The notes beneath the pieces were generated by a model that made no database searches, had not been told where the DNA came from, and saw only the letters and a program-made list of their open reading frames with translations. DNA of 64,000 bases from Actinomycetota bacterium (lineage in GTDB: Bacteria > Actinomycetota > Thermoleophilia > Gaiellales > F1-60-MAGs149), in contig VGBM01000006.1 of the NCBI GenBank assembly GCA_016870485.1, forward strand, positions 1 to 64,000, read 5' to 3'. Made by a program: the position numbers and the translations under genes. Every line of letters starts with the position of its first letter. Position 1 is the first letter of the stretch. This document shows positions 25,401 through 33,263 of the stretch, piece after piece.

Positions 25401-27059
25401 ATGGGGGCCCATCTGGAGCCGGTTCGCGCGCGCGCCCTGCGCGTGCCCCTGGTCGTCCGCGAGGCGGCGATCGCCGCCCTGCTCGCGCTCGGCGGCGCCG
25501 GCCTCCTCAACCTGCTGACCCCGCCGCCCGACGACGCCTCGGCGCACCTCTACCGGGCGCTCCTCGTGTCACGCGACTCGTTCCTCTGGGACAACCTCTG
25601 GTACGCGGGCGACTATCCGCTCGTCTCGTACTCGCTGCTTCTGTACCTGCCGCAGGAGTACGTCGGCCCCGCCACCGCCGCGCTGGTCGCGGTCGTCATC
25701 TCCGCCGCGCTCTTCGCCGTCCTGGTGATCGGCCGCTGGGGCGCGCCCGCCCGCTGGGGGAGCCGCGCCTTCGGCCTGCTCTCGCTCGGGCCGCTCTTCA
25801 CCGGCGGCTACGCGTACGCGGTCGGCGCGATGGTGATGCTGCTCTGCCTGCTCGCGCTGCAGCGCCGTCGCCACGGGCTCGGGTTCGCGCTCGGCGCCGT
25901 CACCCTCGGCGTCAGCCCGCTCGCGTTCGTGTTCCTCGCGCTGATCCTCGCCGCCGTCTGGCTCGAGCACCGCCGCTTCGATCCGCGCACGATCGTGGTC
26001 GCGGCGTGGCTCGCCGCGCTCGTGGTCGTGCAGGCCGCTATCGGCTGGCTGTTCCCGTCGGAGGGCGTCTACCCGTTCCTCGTCGGTCACCTCGTGGCGG
26101 TGCTCGCGATCGCCGTGCTCGGCGTCGCGGTCGCCCGACGCCGCCCCGAGACGCGGCTGATCATGTGGCTCCTCATCCTCTGGGCCGTCGGCGCGCTGCT
26201 CCTCTACGCGGTGCCGACCCCCGTCGGCGACAACCTCGCGCGGCTGCGCTACTTCGCGTTCCCGATGGTCGCGATCGCGACGGCCCTAGTGGCCTGGCGC
26301 CCGCGCGCCCTCGTCGTGGCGGCCCTCGTCGCCTCCTGCGCGTACGGTGCCCTGCCCGACCTCGTCGACGCCGTCACCCGCTCCGACGCGCGCCCGACGC
26401 AGGAGGACTTCTGGACGCCGGCCGTCGGGTTCCTCGCCGAGCACCACACGCCCGACTACCGCGTCGAGGTGGTGCAGACGCGCGGGCGCTGGGAGGCGTT
26501 CTGGATCCCCGAGGCGGGCTACCCGATCGTGCGCGGCTGGTACCGGCAGGTCGACCTCGCCGAGAACCCCGTCCTCTACCAGCGCGAGATCTCGGCGTGG
26601 GAGTACCAGTCGTGGCTGCGCTCGCGCGCCGTCAAGTACGTGCTCCTGCCCGACACGCCGCTCGACACGGAGGGGGCGGAGGCCGAGGCGGAGCTCCTGC
26701 GCTCCGGGCGCTCCGGCCTCGAGCTGGTTGAGCGCCGCGGCGCCTGGAGCTTCTACGAGCTGCCCGACCCGACGCCCCTGATGACGGGGCCGGGCGCGGC
26801 GAGCATCCTCGGCCACGACCACGACCGGCTGCGCGGCACCGTCTCCGAGCCGGGGCTGTACCTGCTGCGCGTGCGCTGGATGCCGTACTGGGAGACGGAG
26901 GGAGTCGCGGACTGCGTGGCGGCCGGCTCGCAGGGCCAGACGATCGTGCGGATGACGGCGGCCGGACCGTTCGCGATCCGCGCGACCGAGCAGCTCGACG
27001 TCCTCGCCGAGCGGATCTTCGCGGCCCCCACCAGCGGGCCCGACTGCAGCGCGCCGTAG
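25401..27059 (+). CDS. Polytopic membrane protein with extracytoplasmic C-terminal domain, function unknown
   Basis: 552 residues. About 9-10 helices between residues 15 and 330, then a soluble domain of about 200 residues. The first loop after helix 1 carries PPPDDASAHLYRALLVSRDSF with an acidic pair, and VGDNLARLRYFAFP occurs later; the general plan resembles GT-C glycosyltransferases, but no assured signature was found. The C-terminal part (YRVEVVQTRGRWEAFWIPEAG) may bind sugar or act as a regulatory lid. ATG 7 bases after TACGCT (25388-25393), so leaderless. Monocistronic. Confidence 0.7.
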   Translation: MGAHLEPVRARALRVPLVVREAAIAALLALGGAGLLNLLTPPPDDASAHLYRALLVSRDSFLWDNLWYAGDYPLVSYSLLLYLPQEYVGPATAALVAVVISAALFAVLVIGRWGAPARWGSRAFGLLSLGPLFTGGYAYAVGAMVMLLCLLALQRRRHGLGFALGAVTLGVSPLAFVFLALILAAVWLEHRRFDPRTIVVAAWLAALVVVQAAIGWLFPSEGVYPFLVGHLVAVLAIAVLGVAVARRRPETRLIMWLLILWAVGALLLYAVPTPVGDNLARLRYFAFPMVAIATALVAWRPRALVVAALVASCAYGALPDLVDAVTRSDARPTQEDFWTPAVGFLAEHHTPDYRVEVVQTRGRWEAFWIPEAGYPIVRGWYRQVDLAENPVLYQREISAWEYQSWLRSRAVKYVLLPDTPLDTEGAEAEAELLRSGRSGLELVERRGAWSFYELPDPTPLMTGPGAASILGHDHDRLRGTVSEPGLYLLRVRWMPYWETEGVADCVAAGSQGQTIVRMTAAGPFAIRATEQLDVLAERIFAAPTSGPDCSAP

Positions 27060-27065
27060 GGCGAC

Positions 27066-27719
27066 TCAGCGGTCGGGCACGCCGCAGCCCGGCACCAGCG
27101 CCTGCCATGCGGGCAGCGCGTTCGTGGCCTCGGCCCAGACCCGCATCCGCGGCACGAGGTCGAGGTCGATCGGGGCGTGCAGGGCGCGGTGCAGGACGGG
27201 CGTGGCCGCGAGGTCGGCGATCGTCACGCGGCCGTGGCAGGCCCACGGCCCCGGGGCGTCGAGGACGGCCATCGCCTGGTTCAGCTTCGGGGCCTGCTTC
27301 ACGAACAGCGCCGCGACCTCGTCGGGCGGCAGCGGGTCCTTCGCGAACAGCCCGAGCCCGGGCACGATCCCGTACTGCTGCGACTCGTAGGCGAAGAGCG
27401 CCGGGCGCACCATGATGCCCCACAGGTCGAGCACCCAGTCGACGCGGGCCCGGGCCTGCGGATCGCGCGGGTAGAGGTCGTCCCGGCCCTCGCGGTCGGC
27501 GAGGTAGCGGAGGATGGTGTTCGACTCGGCGAGCCGGAAGTCGCCGTCGAGCAGGGCGGGGATGCCGCCGACCGGGTTGACGACGACGTGCCAGTCGGCG
27601 CGCTCCGCCTCGAACGGCACAACCCGGGTCGCGTAGTCGAGGCCGAGCAGGTCGAGCATCAGACGCGCCTTCTGCGCGTTCGACGACCACGGGTGGTCGT
27701 GCAGGACGAGGCCGCTCAC
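27066..27719 (-). CDS. Glutathione S-transferase-family protein
   Basis: 217 residues. N-terminal thioredoxin-like domain with HDHPWSSNAQKARLML, PVGGIPALLDGDFRLAESNTILRYL (cis-Pro and ES motif), and a helical C-terminal domain with VTIADLAATPVLH. The usual active-site Cys of the beta-class/SspA-like group is replaced by Ser13-Ser14. GTG start overlaps the stop of the isochorismatase-like gene (GTGA), so the two form an operon. Confidence 0.88.
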   Translation of the reverse strand: MSGLVLHDHPWSSNAQKARLMLDLLGLDYATRVVPFEAERADWHVVVNPVGGIPALLDGDFRLAESNTILRYLADREGRDDLYPRDPQARARVDWVLDLWGIMVRPALFAYESQQYGIVPGLGLFAKDPLPPDEVAALFVKQAPKLNQAMAVLDAPGPWACHGRVTIADLAATPVLHRALHAPIDLDLVPRMRVWAEATNALPAWQALVPGCGVPDR

Positions 27720-28309
27720 GCGCCCGGCTCCCCGGCGAGGGAGCGGGGCAGGTCGCGGACCAGCCCGGAGACCTCCTTGAAGGCCGGGTGGTCGGCCGTC
27801 TCCAGCATCTCGAACAGCGCGAGCTCGACGCCGCTCGGCACCATCCCGGCGGCGCGCATGCGGCGCACGCCGATCTCGCGGCTCGACGCCGTGCGGCTCG
27901 CGATCGCGTCGAGCGCGACGTGCGCCTGCCGGCCCGAGCGCAGGATGTCGGCGACGGACTGCTGCACGCAGACGTGCGCCTCGATGCCGCAGACGACCAC
28001 CTGGTCGCGGCCGTACTGGTCGAGCTGTGCGACGGTCTCGGGGGCGCCGAGGGACGAGAAGGCGCGCTTCTCGATCGGGTCGACGCCCGTCAGAGCCTCC
28101 GCGAGCTCGGGGATCGTGGCGCCGAGGCCCTGCGGGTACTGCTCGGTCACGATCACGGGCACCGCGAGCGCGCGGCAGCCGCGGATCAGCGCGTCGACGT
28201 GCGCGACCATCGGCGCCCAGCCCGCGATCTGCGGCCGGAACCGCTCCTGCACGTCGACGACGAGCAGGACCGCGCGCTGCGCGTCGAGGCGGTCGGGGCC
28301 GTGGCGCAT
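27716..28309 (-). CDS. Isochorismatase-like cysteine hydrolase
   Basis: 197 residues. The Asp-Lys-Cys triad is visible: D19 in LLVVDVQERF, K81 in IEKRAFSSL, C114 in VVCGIEAHVCVQQS. Members hydrolyse amides, carbamoyl groups or vinyl ethers (nicotinamidase, ureidoacrylate, isochorismate). The YcaC-like/hydrolase subgroup 2 is the closest by pattern (RPQIAGW, TEQYPQGLG). ATG 6 bases after TACGGT (complement of 28316-28321), so leaderless. Divergent from the probable selenoprotein gene and co-transcribed with the GST gene. Confidence 0.9.
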   Translation of the reverse strand: MRHGPDRLDAQRAVLLVVDVQERFRPQIAGWAPMVAHVDALIRGCRALAVPVIVTEQYPQGLGATIPELAEALTGVDPIEKRAFSSLGAPETVAQLDQYGRDQVVVCGIEAHVCVQQSVADILRSGRQAHVALDAIASRTASSREIGVRRMRAAGMVPSGVELALFEMLETADHPAFKEVSGLVRDLPRSLAGEPGA

Positions 28310-28366
28310 GCGCGAACCGTAGCGCCGGGCCACGGCCGGGGCCCCGGGGCCTGCGATAGAACGGAC
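28310..28366. promoter_or_regulatory. Back-to-back leaderless promoters (isochorismatase / selenoprotein)
   Basis: 57-base divergent region. Leftward -10 TACGGT is the complement of 28316-28321 and lies 6 bases from the isochorismatase ATG; rightward -10 GATAGA at 28355-28360 lies 6 bases from the lipoprotein ATG. Neither start has a Shine-Dalgarno sequence. Confidence 0.6.
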
Positions 28367-28828
28367 ATGCCGCGGCGCCTCGCCCTCGTCATCCTCACCA
28401 CGGCCCTGCTGGTCGCCGCCTGCGGCGGCGCGGGCGACGCGGAGGAGGCGGCTCCCGCGCCGGCCGCGGCCGCACCGGAGATCGTCAAGGCGGAGCCCGT
28501 GCTCGAGGAGTACCGCGGCGCGCCGCTGGCCGTCGTCTTCTTCCACCCCCTTTGACTCTCGTGCGGGGGCGAGGCCCCCGAGGTCGCGCGGTTCGCGCGA
28601 GACAACGCGGGCGAGGTGCAGGTGATCGCGGTCGCCGCCCCGAGCGCCAACCCGGCAGACGTGGAGCGCTTCGCCGCCGACAAGTACGGCGACGCGCCCG
28701 TGACGATCTACACCGGCACGACCGGCGACGTCTTCCTCAACGTGGGCGGCGGCACGTTCCCCGCGGTCGCCTTCTTCGACGCCGACGGCCAGCCCGCCGA
28801 GGCACCCGCCGGCTGGCCCGGCACGTAG
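28367..28828 (+). CDS. Probable selenoprotein: thioredoxin-like lipoprotein with U-x-x-C motif (in-frame TGA at codon 63)
   Basis: 153 residues if the TGA at 28553-28555 is read as selenocysteine. Before it: a lipoprotein signal (LLVAAC, lipobox Cys at residue 19) and the first thioredoxin strand VVFFHP. After it: LSCGGEAPEVARFARDN, a strand VQVIAVAAP, and the cis-Pro loop TFPAVAFFDADG, ending at TAG. The TGA falls exactly where the first redox Cys of a thioredoxin CxxC would be, giving U63-L-S-C66. Both halves have native codon use and stay in frame. A 7-bp hairpin (28564-28580) follows the TGA. Ordinary gene callers would split or shorten it. The alternative is a single nonsense mutation in a Cys codon. 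Likely role: TlpA/ResA-like extracytoplasmic thiol redox. Confidence 0.75.
28564..28580 (+). promoter_or_regulatory. Candidate bacterial SECIS hairpin
   Basis: CGGGGGC - GAG - GCCCCCG: perfect 7-bp stem with G as first loop base, the loop starting 16 bases after the last base of the in-frame TGA. Bacterial SECIS elements lie directly 3' of the UGA within the coding region, with a stem, an apical loop with an early G, and roughly this spacing, although it is at the short end. The loop (3 nt, or 5 if the closing C-G opens) is small. Confidence 0.55.
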
Positions 28829-28900
28829 CCGCGGCGCCCGGCGCAGGAGTCCGCATGCGGGCCGCGTACGCTCGGGGCGAACCACCCGTTGGAGGTCGGA

Positions 28901-29488
28901 ATGTCCACCGCCATGACCGGGCTGCCGCCCGGACTCCGTGAGGCGCTGTCGAAGAACTGGAAGCTGCTGCTCGTCGGCGGCATCATCTCCGTCGTCCTCG
29001 GCCTGATCGCGATCATCGTGCCGCCGCTCGCGTCGGTCGGGATCACGATCCTCGTCGGCATCCTGCTCCTCGTCGGCGCGGTCGGCATGGTCGCGGAGGC
29101 CATCTCGCGCGGCACCACCGGCCACCGCACCTGGAGCGCCATCCTCGCCGTGCTCTACGTGATCGCGGGCGTCTGGCTCCTGATCAACCCCGTCGAGGGC
29201 ACGATCACGCTGACGATCGTCCTGATCGTCTTCTTCCTCGTGATCGGCCTGTTCCGCCTGATCGCCGGCATTCAGGGCCGCGGCGCGGGCGTCCCGAACG
29301 CGGGCTGGATGATCGTCAACGGCCTCCTCTCGGTCGCGATCGCCGCGCTCGTGCTGCTCGACCTGCCGTCGTCGGCGGCGTGGGCGATCGGCCTGCTCGT
29401 CGGCATCCAGCTCCTGTTCGACGGGATGATGCTGATCACGACCGCCATGGTCGGCAAGAAGCTGGCCGAGGGCGGCGGCGTCGCCTGA
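28901..29488 (+). CDS. HdeD-family membrane protein (DUF308)
   Basis: 195 residues, six predicted helices in the paired-helix repeat pattern of HdeD (WKLLLVGGIISVVLGLIAIIVPP; VLYVIAGVWLLINPVEG; GWMIVNGLLSVAIAALVLLDLP). E. coli HdeD is linked to acid resistance; the actinobacterial role is unknown. ATG at 28901 was chosen over an upstream in-frame ATG at 28889 because GGAGG (28891-28895) sits 5 bases before it. A TACGCT -10 at 28866-28871 gives a leader of about 25 bases. Confidence 0.85.
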   Translation: MSTAMTGLPPGLREALSKNWKLLLVGGIISVVLGLIAIIVPPLASVGITILVGILLLVGAVGMVAEAISRGTTGHRTWSAILAVLYVIAGVWLLINPVEGTITLTIVLIVFFLVIGLFRLIAGIQGRGAGVPNAGWMIVNGLLSVAIAALVLLDLPSSAAWAIGLLVGIQLLFDGMMLITTAMVGKKLAEGGGVA

Positions 29489-29523
29489 TCGGCCGGCCCG
29501 GCGCGAGCCGGGCGTCTGCGTAA

Positions 29524-29575
29524 GGTTCGGCGGGAGGCCGGCGACAACCAGTCGCCCGGGCCTCCCGCCCGAACC
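29524..29575. promoter_or_regulatory. Long imperfect palindrome/hairpin upstream of SbcD-like gene
   Basis: 52 bases folding as three stacked stems: GGTTCGG with CCGAACC (outer 7 bp), CGGGAGGC with GCCTCCCG (8 bp, one-base bulge between), GGCGAC with GTCGCC (6 bp), loop AACCA. About 21 paired bases, ending 5 bases before the ATG of the SbcD-like gene. It could form a cruciform in DNA, a structured leader, or serve as terminator for hdeD. TAAGGT at 29521-29526 could be a -10 element overlapping its left edge. Confidence 0.65.
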
Positions 29576-29580
29576 GACGC

Positions 29581-30828
29581 ATGCCACGCCGCCTCGTCCA
29601 CGCCGCCGACCTGCACCTCGACAGCCCGTTCACGGGCCTCGGGTCCGTGCGCGACGGCCTCGACGGGGTGCTGCTCGACGCCTCCCTCGACGCTCTCGAC
29701 GACCTCGTCGAGCTGTGCCTCGCGGAGGACGCCGAGGTCCTGCTCCTGGCCGGCGACCAGTTCGACCGCGCCGAGGGCTCCTCGCGCGGGCGCCAGCGCC
29801 TCGCGCGGGCCTGCGCGACGCTGACGGTGGCCGGCACCGCGGTGTTCGCGGTCCACGGCAACCACGACCCGCTGCGCGGGCGCTCGCCCCTCGCCGAGGT
29901 CGACGGGGTGACGGTGTTCCGGCCGGGGCGGCCGCAGGCCCACGCGGTCGACCCGCGCGGCCTCGGCGCGGTCGTCGTGCACGGCGTCTCGTTCGGCCGC
30001 GCCGCCGAGGAGGACAACCTGGCGCTCGGCTTCGAGCGCGGCGACGAGCCGGGCCTGCACGTCGGGCTTCTGCACTGCATGGTGGGCGAGCGCGAGGGCC
30101 ACGGCCGCTACGCGCCGTGCGCCGTCGACGACCTGCTCGCCGCGCGGATGGACTACTGGGCGCTCGGGCACGTGCACCGCTTCACCGTCGAGCACGAGTC
30201 GCCGCCCGTCGTCTACGCGGGCGCCCTGCAGGGCCGCTCCCCGAAGCCGTCGGAGCGCGGGCCGCACGGCGCCGTCGTCGTCGAGTTCGAGGGCGACCGC
30301 GTGCTCGGCCTGCGCCACGTGGCGCTCGACCGCGTCCGCTTCGAGGAGGTCGAGCTCGCGATCGACGGGCTCGACGGCGAGCACGACCTGACGCGCGCCC
30401 TCGAGGACCTCGCCGCCGCGGCCGTCCAGGCGGCCGAGGGCCGGCTCGTGATCCTGCGCGCGCGGCTCGTCGGCCGCGGCGACCTGCACCGCCTCCTCAG
30501 CACCGCCGGCGAGCTCGAGTCGCTGCGCCGCGGGCTCGACGAGGCGGCGGGCCCGGACCTCGTGTGGGAGCGCATCCGCGCCGCCACGGGTCCCGCCATC
30601 GACCTCGACGCGGTGCGCGCGGGCCAGGGCCTCGCGAGCGCCGCCCTCGCCGCCTTCGACGACCTCGAGCGCGATCCGGCCGCCCTCGCCGCGCTTCTCG
30701 CGGCGCTGACGCAGTCGTTCGGCGACCCGGCCCTCGGCGGCCTCGCCGAGGAGGACCCCGCCGCGCGCCTCGCCGCGGCCCGCGACCTCGTGCTCGGCCT
30801 CCTCCTCGACGCGGAGGCGGCGGCGTGA
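29581..30828 (+). CDS. SbcD/YhaO-like DNA repair metallophosphoesterase
   Basis: 415 residues. Calcineurin-like nuclease domain with metal motifs in order: VHAADLHLDSPF (D-x-H), LLAGDQFDRA (GD), VHGNHDPLRG (GNHD), and later LGHVHRF (GH). The C-terminal third (about 260-415) is the capping and partner-binding region. Family: Mre11/SbcD and Bacillus YhaO, nucleases acting on DNA ends and hairpins. The stop overlaps the GTG of the SbcC-like ATPase (GTGA), forming the usual nuclease-ATPase pair. Preceded by a long hairpin-forming palindrome. Confidence 0.92.
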   Translation: MPRRLVHAADLHLDSPFTGLGSVRDGLDGVLLDASLDALDDLVELCLAEDAEVLLLAGDQFDRAEGSSRGRQRLARACATLTVAGTAVFAVHGNHDPLRGRSPLAEVDGVTVFRPGRPQAHAVDPRGLGAVVVHGVSFGRAAEEDNLALGFERGDEPGLHVGLLHCMVGEREGHGRYAPCAVDDLLAARMDYWALGHVHRFTVEHESPPVVYAGALQGRSPKPSERGPHGAVVVEFEGDRVLGLRHVALDRVRFEEVELAIDGLDGEHDLTRALEDLAAAAVQAAEGRLVILRARLVGRGDLHRLLSTAGELESLRRGLDEAAGPDLVWERIRAATGPAIDLDAVRAGQGLASAALAAFDDLERDPAALAALLAALTQSFGDPALGGLAEEDPAARLAAARDLVLGLLLDAEAAA

Positions 30829-33263
30829 GGATCGCGCGCATCGAGGCGATCGCCTACGGGGCGATCGCCGGCCGCGTGGTCGAGCCGGGTCCCGGCCTGA
30901 CGGTCGTGCACGGCCCCAACGAGTCCGGGAAGAGCTCGACGATGGACCTGATCCGCGGCGTCCTGTTCGGGTTCCCGGCGCTGCGCCGCGATGGCTCGGC
31001 GCCCCTGCGCGAGCCACGCGGGGGCGGCCCGCGCTCCGGCCGCATCGACCTCGTCGACGCGGACGGCCGCCGGATCGTCGTCGAGCGCACCCACGGCGCG
31101 GCCGTGCGGGTGACGGGCGCCGACGGCGACCCCGTCGGCGATGCGGCCCTCAGCCGCGCGCTCGGGATCGCCGACCGCGCGCTGTTCGACCAGGTCCAGA
31201 GCTTCGACTCCGTCGACCTCGCCCGCATCGACCTGCTCGACGACCCGTCCGTGCGGGCCGGGGTGCTGGCCTCCGCGGTCCTCGGCGCCGGCGGCGGCGC
31301 CGGGCCCGTCCTGAAGGACCTGCGCGAGCGCGGCGACGCCCTCTACCTGAAGAGCGGTGAGAACCAGCCCTACGCCCACGCCCTGCGCCGCGTGAAGGAC
31401 GCCCGCCGGCTCCTGCGCGAGGCCGAGGCCGAGGCGGCGGCGCTGGCCGACGCCGAGGACGGCCTGACCGGGGCGGCCGAGCGCGTGGCCCGCGCCGAGG
31501 CGGACCTCGCCGAGGCCGTGCGCGCCCGCGACGCCCTCCGCCGCCTGCTCGACCTGCGCGCCGCCGACGCGCGCGCGGCGGAGCTCGCGGCGGCCGCGCC
31601 GCCCGCCGCGCCCGACGGGGCCATCGACTCCGAGCGCGCGAGCGCCCTGCGCGCCCTGGCCGGCGAGGTGCCCGCCGCCGACGAGGCGCGCCGGCGCGCC
31701 GAGCGCCACCGCCGCGAGGCCGACGAGGCCCGTGGCCACGCCGCCGCCGAGCGCGCGCGGCTCGGGCTCGCCGCGGACGCCGTCGTGCCCGCCATCGCCG
31801 AGGAGACGCCGCTGCGCGAGGCCGCGGAGGCCGCCGAGCGCAGCGCCCGGGAGGCCGCGCGCCTCGCCGAGGCCGCGGCGGCCGTCGAGGAGGCGCCGGC
31901 CCGCGCGCCCGACGCGGCGACGGCGCCGATGCCCCGCCGCGCCCTCGGGCTCGGCCTCCTCGTCACCGGCCTCGCCGCGGTCGTGGTCGGCATGCTCGCC
32001 GGGCTCGTGCCGGTCTGGGCGATCGGCCTCGTCACCGCCCTTGCGGGCGGCGTCGTCGCGAGCGGCGTCCTCGGGGCCGGGGCCGCGCCGCACCGCGAGG
32101 ACCCGTCGCTCCCGGGCGAGGCGGAGCGCCGTCGCGCCGAGGCCGCGGCCGCCGCGGCCGACCATGCCGCGGCGCAGGACGCCTGGGCCGCCGCGCTCGC
32201 CGCGTGCGGCCTCGCCACGGCGCTGCGCCCCGACCAGCTCGCCGACCTCCTCGGCGGCTTCGCGCAGGTGCGCGAGGCCGAGCGCATCGCCGCCACGGCC
32301 GCCATGGCCGCCGCCGACGAGGACGCCGCCGACCAGCGGATCCGCGAGCGCGCCGTCACGGCCCTCGCCGCCGCCGGCGTCGAGGCCCCCGACGATCCCG
32401 CGCTCCTCGGCGCCCGCGTCGACGACGCGCTCCGCGCCGTGGACGAGGCGATGGCGGAGGCCGCCCGCCACGCCGCCCAGGTCGAGGCGCACCGGCTCGA
32501 CCTCGAGGCGGCCCGTGCCGAGGCCGCCGCCCTCGGCGGTGACGACCCGGACGCGTCGGCCGCGGCAGCCGCGCTCGACCCGGCCGTCGCCGAGGCCGAG
32601 CTCGAGGTCGTCGAGGCGCGGATCGCGTGGCTGGGCGGCGAGGAGCTCGCGGAGGCCAACCGCGCGCTCGGCGGCGTGCGCGCGCTCGCCGACCGGGCCG
32701 GCGAGTCGGCCGACGTGCCGGCCGCCGCGCAGGCCCTCGCCGACGCCGAGGCCGACCTGCGCGACGTCGCCGACCGTTGGCTGACCGTGCGGCTCGCCCA
32801 CGACGTGCTCGCGCGGGCGCGCGACCGCTTCGTCGAGGAGCACCAGCCGGGCGTCCTGCGCCGCGCCGCCGAGCAGATCGGCGTGGCCACGGGCGGCGCC
32901 TGGACCGAGATCCGGATGCCGGACGGGGAGCGGGCGGGCGCCCGCTCGGAGATCATCGGCCGGGACGGCGACCGCATCCCCTTCACGGAGCTCTCGCAGG
33001 GGACGGTCGGGCTCGTCTACCTGTGCCTGCGCGCCGGCCTCGTCGACGAGATGCGGGCCGCGGGCGGCGTCGAGCTTCCCGTGATCATGGATGACGTGCT
33101 CACGCACCTCGACCCCGAGCGCCGTGCGGGCGGGGCCCGCGTGATCGCCGACCTCGCGACCCGCCACCAGGTCATCTACTTCACCTGCCACGACGAGCAG
33201 GTCGCGGCCCTGGCCGCGGCCGATCCCGGCTGCGTCGACTGGCCGCTCGAGCGGCTGGTCTAG
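30825..33263 (+). CDS. SbcC/YhaN-like ATPase (Rad50 family)
   Basis: 812 residues. Walker A GPNESGKSS near residue 31, C-terminal signature TELSQGTVGLVYLCLRAG and Walker B ELPVIMDDVLTHLD. Between them are Ala/Glu/Arg-rich coiled coils interrupted by two membrane-like helices at about 372-420 (LGLGLLVTGLAAVVVGMLAGL and WAIGLVTALAGGVVASGVLG), as in YhaN, rather than a zinc hook. Shorter than E. coli SbcC (about 1050). Partner of the upstream YhaO-like nuclease, with which it is translationally coupled. The 3' end overlaps the convergent MBL gene by 4 bases. Confidence 0.92.
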   Translation: MRIARIEAIAYGAIAGRVVEPGPGLTVVHGPNESGKSSTMDLIRGVLFGFPALRRDGSAPLREPRGGGPRSGRIDLVDADGRRIVVERTHGAAVRVTGADGDPVGDAALSRALGIADRALFDQVQSFDSVDLARIDLLDDPSVRAGVLASAVLGAGGGAGPVLKDLRERGDALYLKSGENQPYAHALRRVKDARRLLREAEAEAAALADAEDGLTGAAERVARAEADLAEAVRARDALRRLLDLRAADARAAELAAAAPPAAPDGAIDSERASALRALAGEVPAADEARRRAERHRREADEARGHAAAERARLGLAADAVVPAIAEETPLREAAEAAERSAREAARLAEAAAAVEEAPARAPDAATAPMPRRALGLGLLVTGLAAVVVGMLAGLVPVWAIGLVTALAGGVVASGVLGAGAAPHREDPSLPGEAERRRAEAAAAAADHAAAQDAWAAALAACGLATALRPDQLADLLGGFAQVREAERIAATAAMAAADEDAADQRIRERAVTALAAAGVEAPDDPALLGARVDDALRAVDEAMAEAARHAAQVEAHRLDLEAARAEAAALGGDDPDASAAAAALDPAVAEAELEVVEARIAWLGGEELAEANRALGGVRALADRAGESADVPAAAQALADAEADLRDVADRWLTVRLAHDVLARARDRFVEEHQPGVLRRAAEQIGVATGGAWTEIRMPDGERAGARSEIIGRDGDRIPFTELSQGTVGLVYLCLRAGLVDEMRAAGGVELPVIMDDVLTHLDPERRAGGARVIADLATRHQVIYFTCHDEQVAALAAADPGCVDWPLERLV

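Noticed and set aside
28564-28580. Hairpin after the TGA as an intrinsic terminator of a short lipoprotein gene
   Set aside because: No T-run follows, the stem starts 9 bases from the TGA, and the frame continues with thioredoxin motifs to 28828; the SECIS explanation fits better, although it is unproven.
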